Source: Galerina marginata | Lineage: Eukaryota; Basidiomycota; Agaricomycetes; Agaricales; Galerinaceae | Reading direction: 5' to 3' | Assembly (NCBI GenBank): GCA_023014335.1 | Contig: JAECYW010000024.1 | Span: 930,001-994,000, forward strand | Length of the DNA stretch: 64,000 bases | In this document: one piece after another, positions 11,985 to 23,883 of the stretch | How the letters are laid out: every line of letters begins with the position of its first letter | Position numbering within the stretch: position 1 is the first letter of the stretch | Position numbers and translations under genes: made by a program | Notes under the pieces: generated by a model | What the model was told of the DNA's origin: nothing | Database searches by the model: none | What the model saw: only the letters and a program-made list of their open reading frames with translations

Positions 11985-14900
11985 AAGAGGCCGGATCTCG
12001 GCCGCGTTGAGGATCAACCGATCACTGCTCCAGCAAATAGGGAGGCGTTAATTTAAAGTGGCGCTTCGGCATTACATCTGTCACACCCACTACTTTCTTT
12101 CATCCGTCCTCCCAGCAACTCAACATTTACACTGGACGCTAATTCCCAGTGAAAGTCGATCATGAGCTGGTCTGCGAATATATGAGATTAGTCGAGCCTG
12201 CAGATAAACACAGACAATCACTACTATTTACCATCTGCAGATTTTTTTCTGCGGATTTCGGGCAATCTGCGCAAGGGTTATGTTCTTGTTTACGGATTTT
12301 TCTGCTGTCTGCTGAGTCCATCTGAGGTGTTCTGGGAATAAATGTACAATTGCAGAACGTATCGAATACATCCCTGTACATGTACGCTACAAATCTAATA
12401 ATCTGCGAGGATCCGCACCTCTGCGTTCTTCTGTTGGTAGTTTCCGCCCTGGCCAATCTGCTCCCTACTCCATCGACTCCAATTATTTCTAGATACCACC
12501 CTAGGGCGATACTCAGTAAGTGCTACAACTAGAAACGACGGCGTCACTCACTGTTCAGAAGATGTAGGGTCCGAGAGATATTCCTGGGCTTTAATTACGT
12601 CCCTGTTTCATTCTTCAATGTAACAAAACATTAGTAAGGTTCGCTGGTTATGATCAAGCCTTATATTCACTCACCATATATCTCGGGATCGGGAAGGTCG
12701 TGTATTTAACTCCACGAAGGCGACGACCGTAAGACTGCAGGGAATTTTATGTTAGATGCCGGCTGGGAACTCTTGAAACGTACCAAGCGGTCGCAACGGC
12801 TGCCGCAGTGCATTGTCTTCGCCTTGATTTCATGGCACGGAGGTGCGAAGAAAACGAGCGAAAATGCGAACAAAATGTCGCTTCAACAAAATCATAAAGA
12901 TTACTTATAAGTAAAACGAATGGAATGCTCACCTGGATGCAAATCTCCACCAACGCGGAAAAGCTCTCAAGTTCCAAGAATCCTAAGCAGCTCTTAAAGG
13001 GTGAGAGCGCTGTTACTCGCTACGAAATAGGTGAAATCCGGGTATTCACTAATCCTAGCCCCCAAGAAAGCGCATATAACCGACTTTGAACATTATTGAG
13101 TTCAAATACAGGTAATATTGATATAAGGACCTACTCACCTGAGAATGGGACACGATTGTTCAGCATCTAAAACTTCGTCCTACCAGCGGCTTGCTGGGGA
13201 GGGATTCTGGACGGGATCAGTGCATTGTCGATGACGAAGGGCAAGGTAAAGGGGGACCAGATGATGGGAGGGAAGAAAGGAGGAAATGGGAGAGTTGGAA
13301 TATACGTCGTTGTATATATGAAAAAATCGAACGCACGGACCTTGTAAAGAGTACTCGAGAGTCGAGACGATGAGATGCAGGAAGAGAAGAAGGAACCACA
13401 GAAAACGAGCAGAGTTGAGATGCAAAGAAGTTGATGTGATGCTAAATTTGGAACTCGGAGATTTGTCTGCCGATGGCAGTCGCAGAAATCCCATCGCATC
13501 ACAGACTCCCGCAGAAGCTGTCCTAGTGCGCAGACGGGCTCAGACCAACGCATGACCGACTTTCACTGGGGCTAATTCCTTGACTTCCATCGCCCTCTTA
13601 TTTTTATTATTCGACGTTACAGTTTTGAAGGATCAACATCGATCAACACTCCACACAATCCAGTCTCTGACGTGGCGAGCACTTCGTCGCATTACCTGTC
13701 TTCCTCCCCAAAAACGCGCTTCACCTCAGGCAGCAGGTAAGAAACGTCCATCTTTCCTATTGTTACTAAGTAAAGCGTCTACTGACCTACTTTTTTTTTT
13801 CCTTAGCTTGCATCAGTCGTTTGCCTAGGTCTCGTGGCTTCGGCGATGAGCTACGCTTGAGCTACGCATAGCTTCTACTGGGCAATTCATCAGGAATATC
13901 GACATATGTGGGCATGAATACGCAACTGGGTAAGTTGATCCGCTTTTCTTTCCTCTCCTGGAGTAAGTAAAAAATCCACCTTTGCTTTCTGTAGGTCCAT
14001 ATGGCTCTCGCCAAACATTTCCTTACGACGTCTGCCCCATGCCGACCACTGCCTGCTCGTCAAAGTTCGGATCTTCAACTTGGTCCGGCAGCCTGTGGAC
14101 GCCTCGTTCGTTGGCCAGCGATTTCTGGCTCATGCAGTTATGCGAATGGCGTCTGTGCATCATCTCAACTTAACTGGATGCGCTCATATGTCGTCGACGT
14201 CGACAAAGTTCTAGAACTTCGCATTGTTGGAACGCGTTCCAGTTGGCCCGGAGTTGCTACATTTTGAGGTTGTACATCAGGTCAACTACACATCCTCTCC
14301 TTCCAAGTGTTCCTTCCCCGAGAGACGAATATGACCGGCAGCGAAGAACGCAGTTCAAGCTAGCTATGGGCGGATGGAATGGTACTCAAACATTCCATGC
14401 CGGTGTTTTGGTTTACTCGGGTGCCAAGCGGAGCGAAGGGTTGAGACAGTCGTTCGAATTGACAAGTCGATCAACTTACACCTTCCTACCTTCAACGCCA
14501 GCCAACCCATATAATCAACGTCCGATTTCCTATTTTCCAACGTCCGTCACCGCAACACCATTAGCTTTTTCAAGCTCAGCACGCATACTCATCCACACCA
14601 GCACTGACACAGGCATTGGCTCCTTCCTTGCTGGCATCTGAATTCACCTCCATGACGATCATCGCATTTGGACCCGCAATTTCCGCTCGCCCTCCTTAGC
14701 ACCTCGTCACCCCTTCTCCGAATAGCAATGCCCACAATTGACGGCGACGACAGTGAAACCTCAAACTCGGGCTCGTACCCGCTTCCAAGACGAAGTCTAA
14801 ACTCAAGCACACTCTTCTCCACCTACCCTGCCGGTGGTCGTCTGGCTCACTACCAAAATTCAAGCTCTAACCTCTACAACAGTCCCAGCACCCTTAAGCA

Positions 14901-16450
14901 GCACTGCTTGCCCTCGAATTTGGCCTTCCTTTTCGATGGGTATCGGCCACCTCGCTGCGGCTTCGTGTAGCCAACTAGCGCGAAGCATAGCTTGATCCTT
15001 TACGACCATTCGGGGCGTACGGTTACCCGCCTCCAAGACACGTAGTTTGGTACCACTCGCCCTTTCGACTTCGACAGTATTCCTCTTGGGCATCGGGAAT
15101 CTTGCCGCTGTTGTTGCGTGTAGCCAACTCGCCCGAATGCTCGCTTGATGTTCTACGATGATCCGGGGTATATAGTATACCCGCCTCAGAGTCGAACTCA
15201 GTCTCAACCCCGGCCCCTCTCCACCGTCGCATCCAACATATCCAACCTTCCAAGCTTACCTCAAAGCTAATTATCAACGTTACCGCGGATCGTCTCGCAT
15301 GCTTTCTTTTGTACTTTTTTCTTTCAACCGCCATCCCAGCATCTCAACCTCAGTCACAATGGAGGCCGACTCCTGGATTTTTCGCCCTCTTATCTAGATT
15401 CTCCGACATCTTGAAGGCTTAAAACTCTTCGTGCTCCGTTTTCTGACGTGGCGGGCATTCCGTCACGTTACATTTCCTCCAACTTCGAGGCAATGCTCAG
15501 GCAGCAGGTAAGAAATTTGTTTCTTTCCTACTATTACTAAAGCACTATACTGACGGACTCTTTCTGAAATAGCATGCATCGGCGGCCGTCCTGGATCCAA
15601 CGACTTCTGCGTTGCAGCAATGCCTAGGGTCTCTCTATTTCGACTCGAAGCAGGAAACTGGGTAAGTTGATTTGTTCTTCATTCGCTCGAAGAGTGCGAA
15701 ATTAACCTACGGTCGCTTTCTATAGTTCCACGCGACTAGGACTGGCTCCTTACCAGAGTCTATGCCGGCATCCGGGTCTATGTCCATGACGATTATCGCA
15801 TTTGGACTCGCCATTTCGGTCCGCCCGCCGTCGACGTTCAACTTTCCTATCGGACCTTCTCCAACTCCTCCCTCTTTTTCCGAATGACGACGCCAATATC
15901 GGTGGCGATGACAATGCGAACTCGAAGACATGTCTAGCCGTAGTCTAAACTAAGGCGTATTCTCCTCCATCTACCCTGCCAGTGGTCTTCCGACTCATTG
16001 ACTCGAGCACCAACCTCTCCCGCAACATCAGCACCCTGAGTCGTCTCGCCGACCAACATGGCCTGACCTCGAACTTTGCCTCCCTTTCCGAGACGCTTTC
16101 AGTGGCGCTTTTCGATAGTGATATCATCTCGGGCATCGGCCACCTCACCGCCGCTGCTACGCTTAACCAACCAGCGCAAAGCCTAGTTGGAAGTTTTACG
16201 ACCATTCAAGGCGGATGTTTATACCAGCCTCTCAACAACAGGCCCACTCTCCTATGTCTCCTACTACAAATGATTCATTATTCTCCATGCTAGTCCCTAA
16301 TATCATCGCTTAATCCGATACCGTTGTCCTATACCCCAGTATATCCATTAACCCTTCAGACCTACCTCAAAATCTCTGATAGTCATCACTGCCGCAGATC
16401 ATCTAGCAGCGCCAGCTCTCCAGCAACATAAAGTAAAGGCATGAGGCGTT
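11985..16450 (+). repeat. U repeat block 2, leader of NACHT copy 2
   Basis: Two U units in tandem, the first split by the TIR element at 12145-13570. The head CCGGATCTCGGC is at 11992. CTGACGTGGC occurs at about 13672 and 15441, GGCAGCAGGTAAG at about 13729 and 15499, and ACTGGGTAAGTTG at about 13926 and 15658 with acceptors CTGTAG and CTATAG. The junction of the two units is near 15320. A patch near 16000-16180 gives a frame (NISTLSRLADQ..IISGIGHLTAAATLNQ) that is also recognisable, with changes, in block 3 (31430-31560), so part of U may once have been coding. Confidence 0.45.
12145..13570. mobile_element. Non-autonomous TIR DNA transposon (1426 bp)
   Basis: Perfect 14-bp terminal inverted repeats, CCCAGTGAAAGTCG and its complement, are flanked by the direct repeat GCTAATT at 12138-12144 and 13571-13577. 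Other U copies have the uninterrupted site (GACGCCAATTCCTT), so the insertion is clear. The inside has many TCTGCAGA/TCTGCGGA-like motifs near the left end and no transposase frame. The 7-bp (perhaps 8-bp with one change) duplication points to a hAT-like family; that is an inference. Confidence 0.8.
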
Positions 16451-17592
16451 TTCAATGACCTGTGGAAGCGAATACACACATTCGAAACCCCCTATTTGTG
16501 CGTGATTGTTCTCCGGCGCGTTCTTTGGTTTGTCAAGCAGAAGAGGAGATTGGAAGTTGGGAGAGTCGTTGATGACGATAATTTCGTGGTATGTATACCA
16601 GAATTTTGCTTTTCTTCGCCACGTAACCCTTCCACCAAGCTCCAGCAATGGGTTATTGTCCTGCGCGGTGGGTCCAATACCCTGGACCTTGAGCTACGGG
16701 TTTTCCTTCCCTGTCTGACTTTATGACTGTCTGTCCTTCGGCCTTCGGAACGAATTGATGGCTGATGGTTAGGCCTTCGAGAAGATTCAAATGGTCAAGA
16801 GAATTGCAGGCGTTGTTAGGCCGGCGCCTCCTCGCTGCGATTGTTACCCATCGCTATTTCAGTCGTTTTTAGTGCGCAATTTTCGTCGGTTTTTTATGCT
16901 CATCTTCTTCTTTCCTTCGGTATGCTTTTCATCAACCTTCGGCACTATTTTCCTCATAAATGCGCTATTCCGAGCTGCAGGCTGGGTTGGTTCGAACGCG
17001 ATGTCAATCAAACCAAAGGTGTTCCAAAATTATCGGCCACCAGCTTGATTGGTTCTTACAAGTTTAATCCGGGGCTCAAGTTGAGGAGATATTTCGTCAC
17101 TTCCAACCTGGTCTCTCTGATTGGCATTTTTCTCCAAGAAAAACCATGCACTATAAGAACTAAGGGAAAGCCTGAGACCACGTCCTTGGAATATTGTGGC
17201 AATCTTTGTCCATGAATCAAAGTTGGAAAACGGAGACGAAGTTCTGTAAAGAAAATGCACCAAGTTCAAGAGATGGACTATTGTCTATCCTATTCGACAT
17301 TGCATTGCCCAACTTCAGTGTAAATATGCTTGACCAATCGATTGTTGTCATCAATTGATTCCCTGCTCCTTTTTAACTAAGTATGTTTTATGGAACGTTC
17401 ACTGTCATTTAATTTCCCCCGTGTAATTCATCTTAACAACTCAAGGCAGTGTGGAGAGATGGGAGTTCAGCCGCTTTTACCGGAGGTTTGCTCTCACAGT
17501 CTAGATTCCACGAAAGCATATGTCCTCGATTACATCTTGAACCCGTTTCCCATCATCGCTGGCATCTTCGTTTGTTGCGCCTTCTCTCACTC
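16451..17592 (+). promoter_or_regulatory. Upstream region of NACHT copy 2
   Basis: It holds patches shared with 7761-8400 and, at 16880-17000, a stretch matching the minus strand of 47250-47400. The 16841-17215 frame has a hydrophobic start but is not kept in the other copies. No gene called. Confidence 0.35.
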
Positions 17593-20014
17593 ATGCCCAG
17601 CCTATTATCCGGCTCACAATTCGTGATCACAGGGGGGAACTTTCACCAAAGTAATATAACATCTAAAGGTATTATTATTCATTCGCAATCGGCAAAAATG
17701 GGGCTAAATACATGCTTTACAGGTCCATTTGAACGCCTGCTCGAGGCCACATCCCCTGCAGCGTTCCATGATTCAGATAGTATCTATGACCCGCCGAAGT
17801 GCCACCCGAACACCCGTGTCGCCGTGCTTAACAAGATTCTGGACTGGATTCATGGCGTCGACCAGGAAACACGAGATGCATTGATGACGTGGCTCTATGG
17901 TCCAGCAGGGTCAGGAAAATCTGCCATCGCGCGATCTATTGCAGAACTCTGCGCCAAGGAAGGCATCCTGGTTGCGAGCTACTTCTTTTCCAGGTTTGAT
18001 TCAACCCGAAACCACGGACGTTCAATCATCGCAACCATCGCCTACCAGGTTTCTTTATGTTTTCCGGATGCTAGGGATCGCATAACTAGAGCCATTGAAC
18101 ATGATCCATTCATTTTCACTCGCTCGCTGGATTCCCAGATCTTCTCCCTTATTATCGAGCCTCTGCAGGATCGTGTTGGTTCTGGCTATTTCAACATTAC
18201 AGCTCCCGCGCGTGTTGTCATTATCGATGGCCTTGACGAGTGCGAGGACAGGAACACTCAAATCAAAATTCTAGATGCTATTTCGAGATCTCTTCAGCAA
18301 CACCACTTTCCCTTTATATTCCTCATCGCGAGTCGCCCGGAACCTGATATCAGAAATGCCTTCGGTTTTGGGTATCTCGCTCAAGTATCCATTCGAAACC
18401 CGCTTGATGACGACTACCTCCCATCCGAAGACATCCATCTTTTCCTCCGTGACAAATTCGCCGAAATCAAGAGGTCCCATCCGTTTCGGGCTCAGATTCC
18501 GCACACCTGGCCATCCGAAGACGCTTTTCGGACCCTCGTCAACAAATCTTCGGGCCAGTTTATTTACCCTTCAACGGTAATTAGATTTGTTAAGTCTACT
18601 CGTCATCGCCCACCTCAGCGTCTAGACATTATTCTCGGAATCCGTCCGGCCCAGCATGAGATGCCGTTTGCCGAGCTTGACGCTCTGTACATGCATACTT
18701 TTTTGTCTGTCGTTAATCCAGAGGCCGTTATACGGATCCTCGCCCTCCATCTTCTCTCCAGCTATCCCTGTGCATTAAGCGAAATGGAAACATTGTTGTC
18801 GCTAGATCCAGGTGATATTCCGGTGCTTTTGAGTGATTTAACATCGCTCGTTTCCATCGAGGAGGATCAGAGCTTTGACGGGCCAGTCAACGTCCTGCGT
18901 GTTTTCCATGCGTCTCTTGGGGACTTCCTCTTCGACGCCTCTCGATCGAAGCAATTTTGGATCAATGCTCCATTGCGACATGCCGAATTTTCTGTTCTTC
19001 ACCTGAAAGGTCGGTTTTCTCAATGCGAAGAAGAATACTATTTGATGATGCTCTGAAGACGTTCCGGGATCTATGTACCGGCTGAATAACCTCCGAGCCC
19101 ACTTTCAAAATGCTGCACCTACCTCTGAGCTTCAAGAAACCATAGCAGAGTTTTCGGTTGCTTCTCATTTGGCAAAACTAGGTACTCCGGGTTTTATTCC
19201 TTACTTCTTTGCAGTCATAAGTCAATGGGTACGTCGCTTTTTCCTCCTTTTGCCTTGCTGACAAGGAAACCAAATTATGGTCTAGAATATTGACGGCGCT
19301 GCTGATCTTTACAACGAGCAGCTTCGGCGGTTTGATCACTTTGCCAAGGGAGTACTGGCGACCATGTATGCTGAATCTTCTCTGACTGCTTTGATCTCCA
19401 TTCTTCAGTTGGAAATCAACAACCCTTCCAACCTCGATATTTTATTTGTATTGTTCTTAATTCGTAAAGCTCACCGCAGCCTGGACAAGCTTTCCTTCCT
19501 ATACTGGGTATATATCTCACCCGACTACCGTCGCTTCATTTCGGAATTCCTCGAAGACCCTCGTCGATCTGGCATTGATGCATTTACCGGAAAACGGTAC
19601 GCAACTGCAGCGGTTTACTTCATCAAGTACATCGCCAACCATCTGGAACAAATAACACCGACTTTCTCTACACTCAAACGAAAATATATACAGCAAAGAA
19701 ACACACCGTGGCTCTGGCATAAAATTGTGCAGAAAACACGCTCATCGGAAGCAGCACAGATAGGCCGATGGCAGGTGGTCAACAGGGGGTTAGGTTGGGG
19801 CTCAACCATCATGCTTAACTCGGACCGTGCCTTTGGCCTTGCGCTGAGGTGCCTTGCGCATGTACTGCCACGATCCGAGCGCTCGGACGAACTGACCACT
19901 TTGGCGCGTCGGCACACGTTTGGCCCATTATCGGGGAAGTATTCCTATCGAAAAAGAGCGGTGAGACGAGAAATCGCGCGATATTTGGCTAGGGTAGAAC
20001 AAGAGGGAGGTTGA
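17593..20014 (+). CDS. NACHT-domain NTPase (NLR-like), copy 2
   Basis: Exons 17593-17668, 17723-19009, 19059-19228 and 19286-20014 join to 754 codons including the stop (753 residues). Introns are 54, 49 and 57 nt; the first is a multiple of three and open, so a longer frame starting at 17449 reads through it, but the ATG at 17593 (MPSLLSGSQFVITGGNF) matches copy 1 and the family. Walker A is GPAGSGKS at about residues 85-92 and Walker B VVIIDGLDEC near 195. The exon after intron 2 continues HLKDVPGS, the family-typical join. All borders are GT..AG. In fungi such proteins act as oligomerising sensors in non-self recognition and cell death; the ligand here is unknown. It looks intact and is the best candidate for the working copy of the pair. 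Confidence 0.9.
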
Positions 20015-20400
20015 ACGAGTACAATTATAAGGAATCTCGGACTTGGGTAACGCCGAATCAGCTCGTTTGTAGAAGAAGAGTTGAAAGGAGAGAACGTACT
20101 TAATGGCCGTCAAACACAGCCATAACGCACCCATTTCAATGTCGTTGCACAGGCCCTCGTCCCGGTTGTAATTATATACCTGCTGAAATACTCTAGAGTC
20201 TTGGGGACCAGGACCTTGAGGCTGTCGTCCGGTCCAAGTGTGATGGAGTCATAGGTGGATAATCGAGATCCGTCGCCTGCGTGCGATTTGGGTGGAGGGC
20301 GGATGTAGGTAGATATCTGGGAGCGCCGTCGGTCTCGCGCTAACGTCTGCAGAAATATAGAGTGTAAAGTGTTACACCAGAAGTCAGTTCGCATAAGAAC
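20015..20400 (-). other. Possible relic exon
   Basis: On the minus strand, about 20350 down to 20165 encodes a compact frame (RLSTYDSITLGPDD, then VLVPKTLEYFSRYI) between an acceptor-like CTGCAG and a donor-like GGTATA. It reads like real coding sequence but I do not recognise the family, and the sequence around it belongs to the decayed apm1 upstream block. Confidence 0.3.
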
Positions 20401-20533
20401 ATTTGCATAAATAAATAAGACAGTTCTCGCAAAAAGCCCGAGAATGTCGGGGAACTGTGATCATAATCGCAGTGATGCAAGCCCTAAAGACGCAGGACAA
20501 GAAAGGTGGCGCGATCCCCGTCTTCCGACAGGC

Positions 20534-20641
20534 TACGCTGCCCGGGCCTCGGAGAGTCCATGGGATTTCCATGGGTCAAGGCATAGGCATTCTATGGCCT
20601 CGCACCCGAGGAAAATCGGATCCAAGAAAGCGGGACAGCGT
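20534..20641 (-). repeat. Fold-back element, isolated copy
   Basis: A single copy of the element arrayed at 34-37 and 40-47 kb: ACGCTGCCC at one end, GGGACAGCGT at the other, and an inner GGATTTCC / GGAAAATC pair. It lies upstream of the apm1 pseudogene at 21.1 kb, in the same relation as at the true gene. Confidence 0.6.
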
Positions 20642-21133
20642 GTCCGTTTCGAGAAAAACGAGGGTGAAAGGAGACAAGACAGAAACGAAGGGGGGCAAGT
20701 TCAAGGAGAGGAGAGGAACGATCATCAAGGAGAAAGTAACGACCTGCTCGTCTGCGAGTCCATAGCAGCCTTTATACTTGCGAATTAGTAGCTTCTAGAG
20801 TTGACGGGGATGAGAAAGCGGTATGGAATGACGTCGTAGTATGAGCGTACCTTTCAGATGGCCATCGTACGTTTCATAGCTGGACTGGGGTGAGCATTTG
20901 TCCCAGTTGTGATTGAAGGCTGCAGAATGAAGTGTGTTCATTCACAGATCCTCATTGAAAAAAAAGGACAAGCATCGAGGTGAATTAGAGAAAGAATGAA
21001 CGGCTAGTGTCGGGTTGCATTCACACTGGGAAGAAAATTGAACATCCGTTTCAGCATAACTGGAAAGACGATTTTGACATGCCTAACCAACACCTCCTCC
21101 ACCTAGCTCGCTTCCGTCTCTCACAGCCCTATT

Positions 21134-21482
21134 TCCAGCCTGATAGCCATCCTGGAGCTGAAAAGAAAGCTTTAGATCCAACGGTGGACGCTTCTTCCGG
21201 CTCATCCTCGAAGTCGATGAAGAGGGGTAGCAAGTAATGCCGTGTTATTCCAACCAAGGCATCAGCTACACGCGCATCCGGCAGTCCAACCTGAGAGCGT
21301 GAATAAGCTGATGCGTTCGAGCTTTCCTCTTCATGATCTGGATCAATTGCCGAGGTGTCGCGGCATTAGTTTAACGCTAATGGGAACGTGGGGCGGTAAG
21401 AGACCCTTGGAGCCGTCAAGATGCAGTGCTACCTCTCTGGAATGCCCGAGCTAAACGACAAGGTGATGCTCGAAAGCACCGG
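21134..21482 (+). pseudogene. apm1 (AP-1 mu) pseudogene, copy 1
   Basis: The 5' part matches apm1 exon 1 (CCTGATAGCCATCCT, then TGATCCAACG-like, then GGCATCAGCTACACGCGCATCC). After a deletion of exon 2 it resumes at 21419 with exon 3 (KMQCYLSGMPEL in one frame). The initiator ATG is lost, and stops and frameshifts interrupt the rest. The preceding 21020-21130 matches the apm1 5' flank. Confidence 0.75.
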
Positions 21483-22490
21483 ACAAAGTACGCGGATCTC
21501 CTCCGGGCTGGGTGGGTGGTGCGGGCCTTATGTTGAATTCAAGCCCGTGGTTGCCTTTGAGTGTGCGTTTGACGATGATAAAGGCTAGCATGAATCCGAG
21601 TTGGAAGGAAATGGAGGTCGTGGCCTAGTGCGTGAATAAACGCTGGGACGGACAAGGAGAAGAAAGCTTAACACTCACGAAAACATGCGTGGCGTCTTCA
21701 GCAGTGCAGGCAGGATCACTGCACTTTCATTGTCTCATTTCTAGGCGAAAACGACCTCTGACCTCTTCGCACACATTGAGAAGGCTTGCCGCCGACGGGT
21801 GATGATCAACGTGAAGTAAGGTTCAACAGCCCAGGGTGTATGTGGAGGGCGAAGAGTGGGTTGTGCGTGCTCCGCGAGAAGGAGAGCCTTGATTACTACT
21901 TGCGGTATGGAGGTGGAGGTGCTAGGTACAGCCGACGAGGAGGAGGTAGGCAGGATCGGCGAGGCGGTGCCACGCCATTGCTGGGCCTTCGCCGTGTTCG
22001 ACTGCATCCAGCCCTTGACCTGCTCGTCGTCGTGGGTGGTAGGCAGTGGAAGGATCGGGGGACCGTGATAATAGCTCTGTTGTTTTGGATATCATGCGTA
22101 GATTGACGCGGATGTCCAACTGAAGACTGCAGTCTGCGCTTCCAGGCAAGGTCAATGGCCTCCGCGGTCGTTCTTTAAGCGAGCCTGTCTGTCCTTGTGC
22201 TGTTTCTTCCCCCGCCTCCGTGCTCTCCCTTCTTCCCCAACCCAGCTCCATATACATACTCCAGCACCAGACCATGCCCCCAACCCTCGTTCCATATCCC
22301 TCCTACGGCCATTCTCTCCCTTCGCATTCACAGTATCTAGTGCTTCACCTGCGTCAAAGAGGCTTGCATGACCAGCAGTGGAAAATTTCGAGCACAGCCT
22401 ACTTGGTGATGTTAAAACACGCGCGCCGTGGCACCTCAGGTGAAATGTCGCAGATGTTGGAAGAGAAGTCGTCGACGGTAAAGCCACAGG
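21483..22490 (-). pseudogene. Unrecognised membrane-protein exons, minus strand
   Basis: Reading left from about 21990, exons can be joined to give TPWAVEPYFTLIITRRRQAF, then DPACTAEDATHVF, then ATTSISFQLGFMLAFIIVKR, then GNHGLEFNIRPAPP; an intron with GTGAGT..CTAG separates the second and third. The third part has a clear membrane segment. The frame then runs straight into reversed apm1 sequence, so the 3' end is a chimera. A more decayed copy sits at about 57970-58425 on the plus strand. The family is not known to me. Confidence 0.35.
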
Positions 22491-22751
22491 TACCAGATAC
22501 AGTCCGCCACAATAGGGAGATCTGTGTCAGTCGGTCGTAGTTGTGGGCCGCTTGGCGTTGTGGTCAACATCAAGCTGAGCACGCAGAGGGCGCGCCTATA
22601 TCGGTATCAGTCTTTGATCTCGTCAGAAATGTTGCAGAAAAGAGTCTTTCGCGAACTGGCCATAGTTGTAGATAGTGGCAGCTGCCAAGGAACATTTGGA
22701 AGCGCGTTACAGACACCGCGCAGTGTGATTTGTGATCGGCGACGTGACCGA

Positions 22752-22960
22752 ATGGACACAGCCATTCAACGCTTCTTGTCTTCCACCCTCAATATGCCCG
22801 ACGAACGCCCACAGAGGGAAGGGAGGAAAGAGGTTCGCGGTACAATCGGCCTTTTCATTTCTGACAAACAAAGCTGGCCTGAACCAGCTACTTTATTGGA
22901 AGAAACTCGAGGACAATTATTGACACGATTTGATGATCAATTAAATCGGCCGCTATGAGA
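22752..22960 (+). pseudogene. Relic of the WD40 gene's first exon
   Basis: It matches the first exon of the WD40 gene at 57.2-57.5 kb: AIQRFLSSTLNMPDERPQ aligns with only a few base changes. The ATG is replaced and the frame drifts after about 60 codons. No WD repeats follow. Confidence 0.7.
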
Positions 22961-23883
22961 ATATCTACAGGTACAGGTACGCTGCTTTCGTTGTTGGTAG
23001 CCGCAGGACGTGTTACGCAACCCGTAAAGCCCGCAGAAACTGGTAATGCATGGGCGATGAGAAATAAAACACGATTCGAGATAATTTTGCAGTTATTGTT
23101 GGAGCAGATCAGACTTCCATACCTCTGACCTTTTATTAGAACAAGGAAGATTTTTCTTGAGTGGGCGGTGAATTTCCCAATATACTACCCAATGAATAGT
23201 CCTGGATTACTTGAACCGCCTCTATTCACACCTGAGTGTGGCCAGCGACTGGCCCTGAGTAATCCATAGACCTGAAACCACATCCAAGCGTCAGGCTATA
23301 TTATTCTCTACCGCAACCTGTGGTTCTCTCTGACCACAATGTATCGTCTTGCGGACGTCTTCTCTCTATGTTGTCCTATACAAATTATCATCGGGTAGAA
23401 CCATAAATCACAGGAATCGTCGTCAGGATGTTGTTACACAAACTATCTCGCAGTCCGATTCCCGTTCACACCGGCGCCTAATTGTGATTACAGCTTCTAA
23501 CTCGGGTCCTTGCCTCGAAGACAAGCAGCATCAGGATGTGGATGATGCATAGCCTTGTCAACGGCTTGACATCATCGGGCAAATTAACCACCGGCCAGGC
23601 TAAGTAAATGGGTTTTTCGGCCACCTAGTCTTTTAGACGCTGCATGTTCATCCTTGAGGTATATCTCAATAAATTGGGAGGTTCTAAATGAGGTCAATGT
23701 AGGGATTCATTCCAGGCGTTGTTCAGACGACTGATGATCAATCATCCTTTATTGAAGTTGGCAAATGTGTGTAGATCAGTCGAGCATCGGGAACTATTTT
23801 AAACTCTATCATGGGACCGGAATGAGAGCTTAAATAGCAGGACACTTCAATGAAAGGTATCTTCCCCTATCCTTATCCGTACC
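22961..23883. other. Intergenic stretch
   Basis: No gene or clear repeat seen. It ends with the start of the DUF6534 gene. Confidence 0.4.

Noticed and set aside
13167..13553. 128-codon minus-strand frame inside the 12.1-13.6 kb TIR element as a transposase
   Set aside because: It has no DDE or hAT dimerisation motifs and is too short; the element looks non-autonomous.
17449..17592. Upstream extension of NACHT copy 2 to a start at 17449
   Set aside because: The frame is open only by chance; the family-typical N-terminus starts at 17593 and copy 1 has no counterpart.
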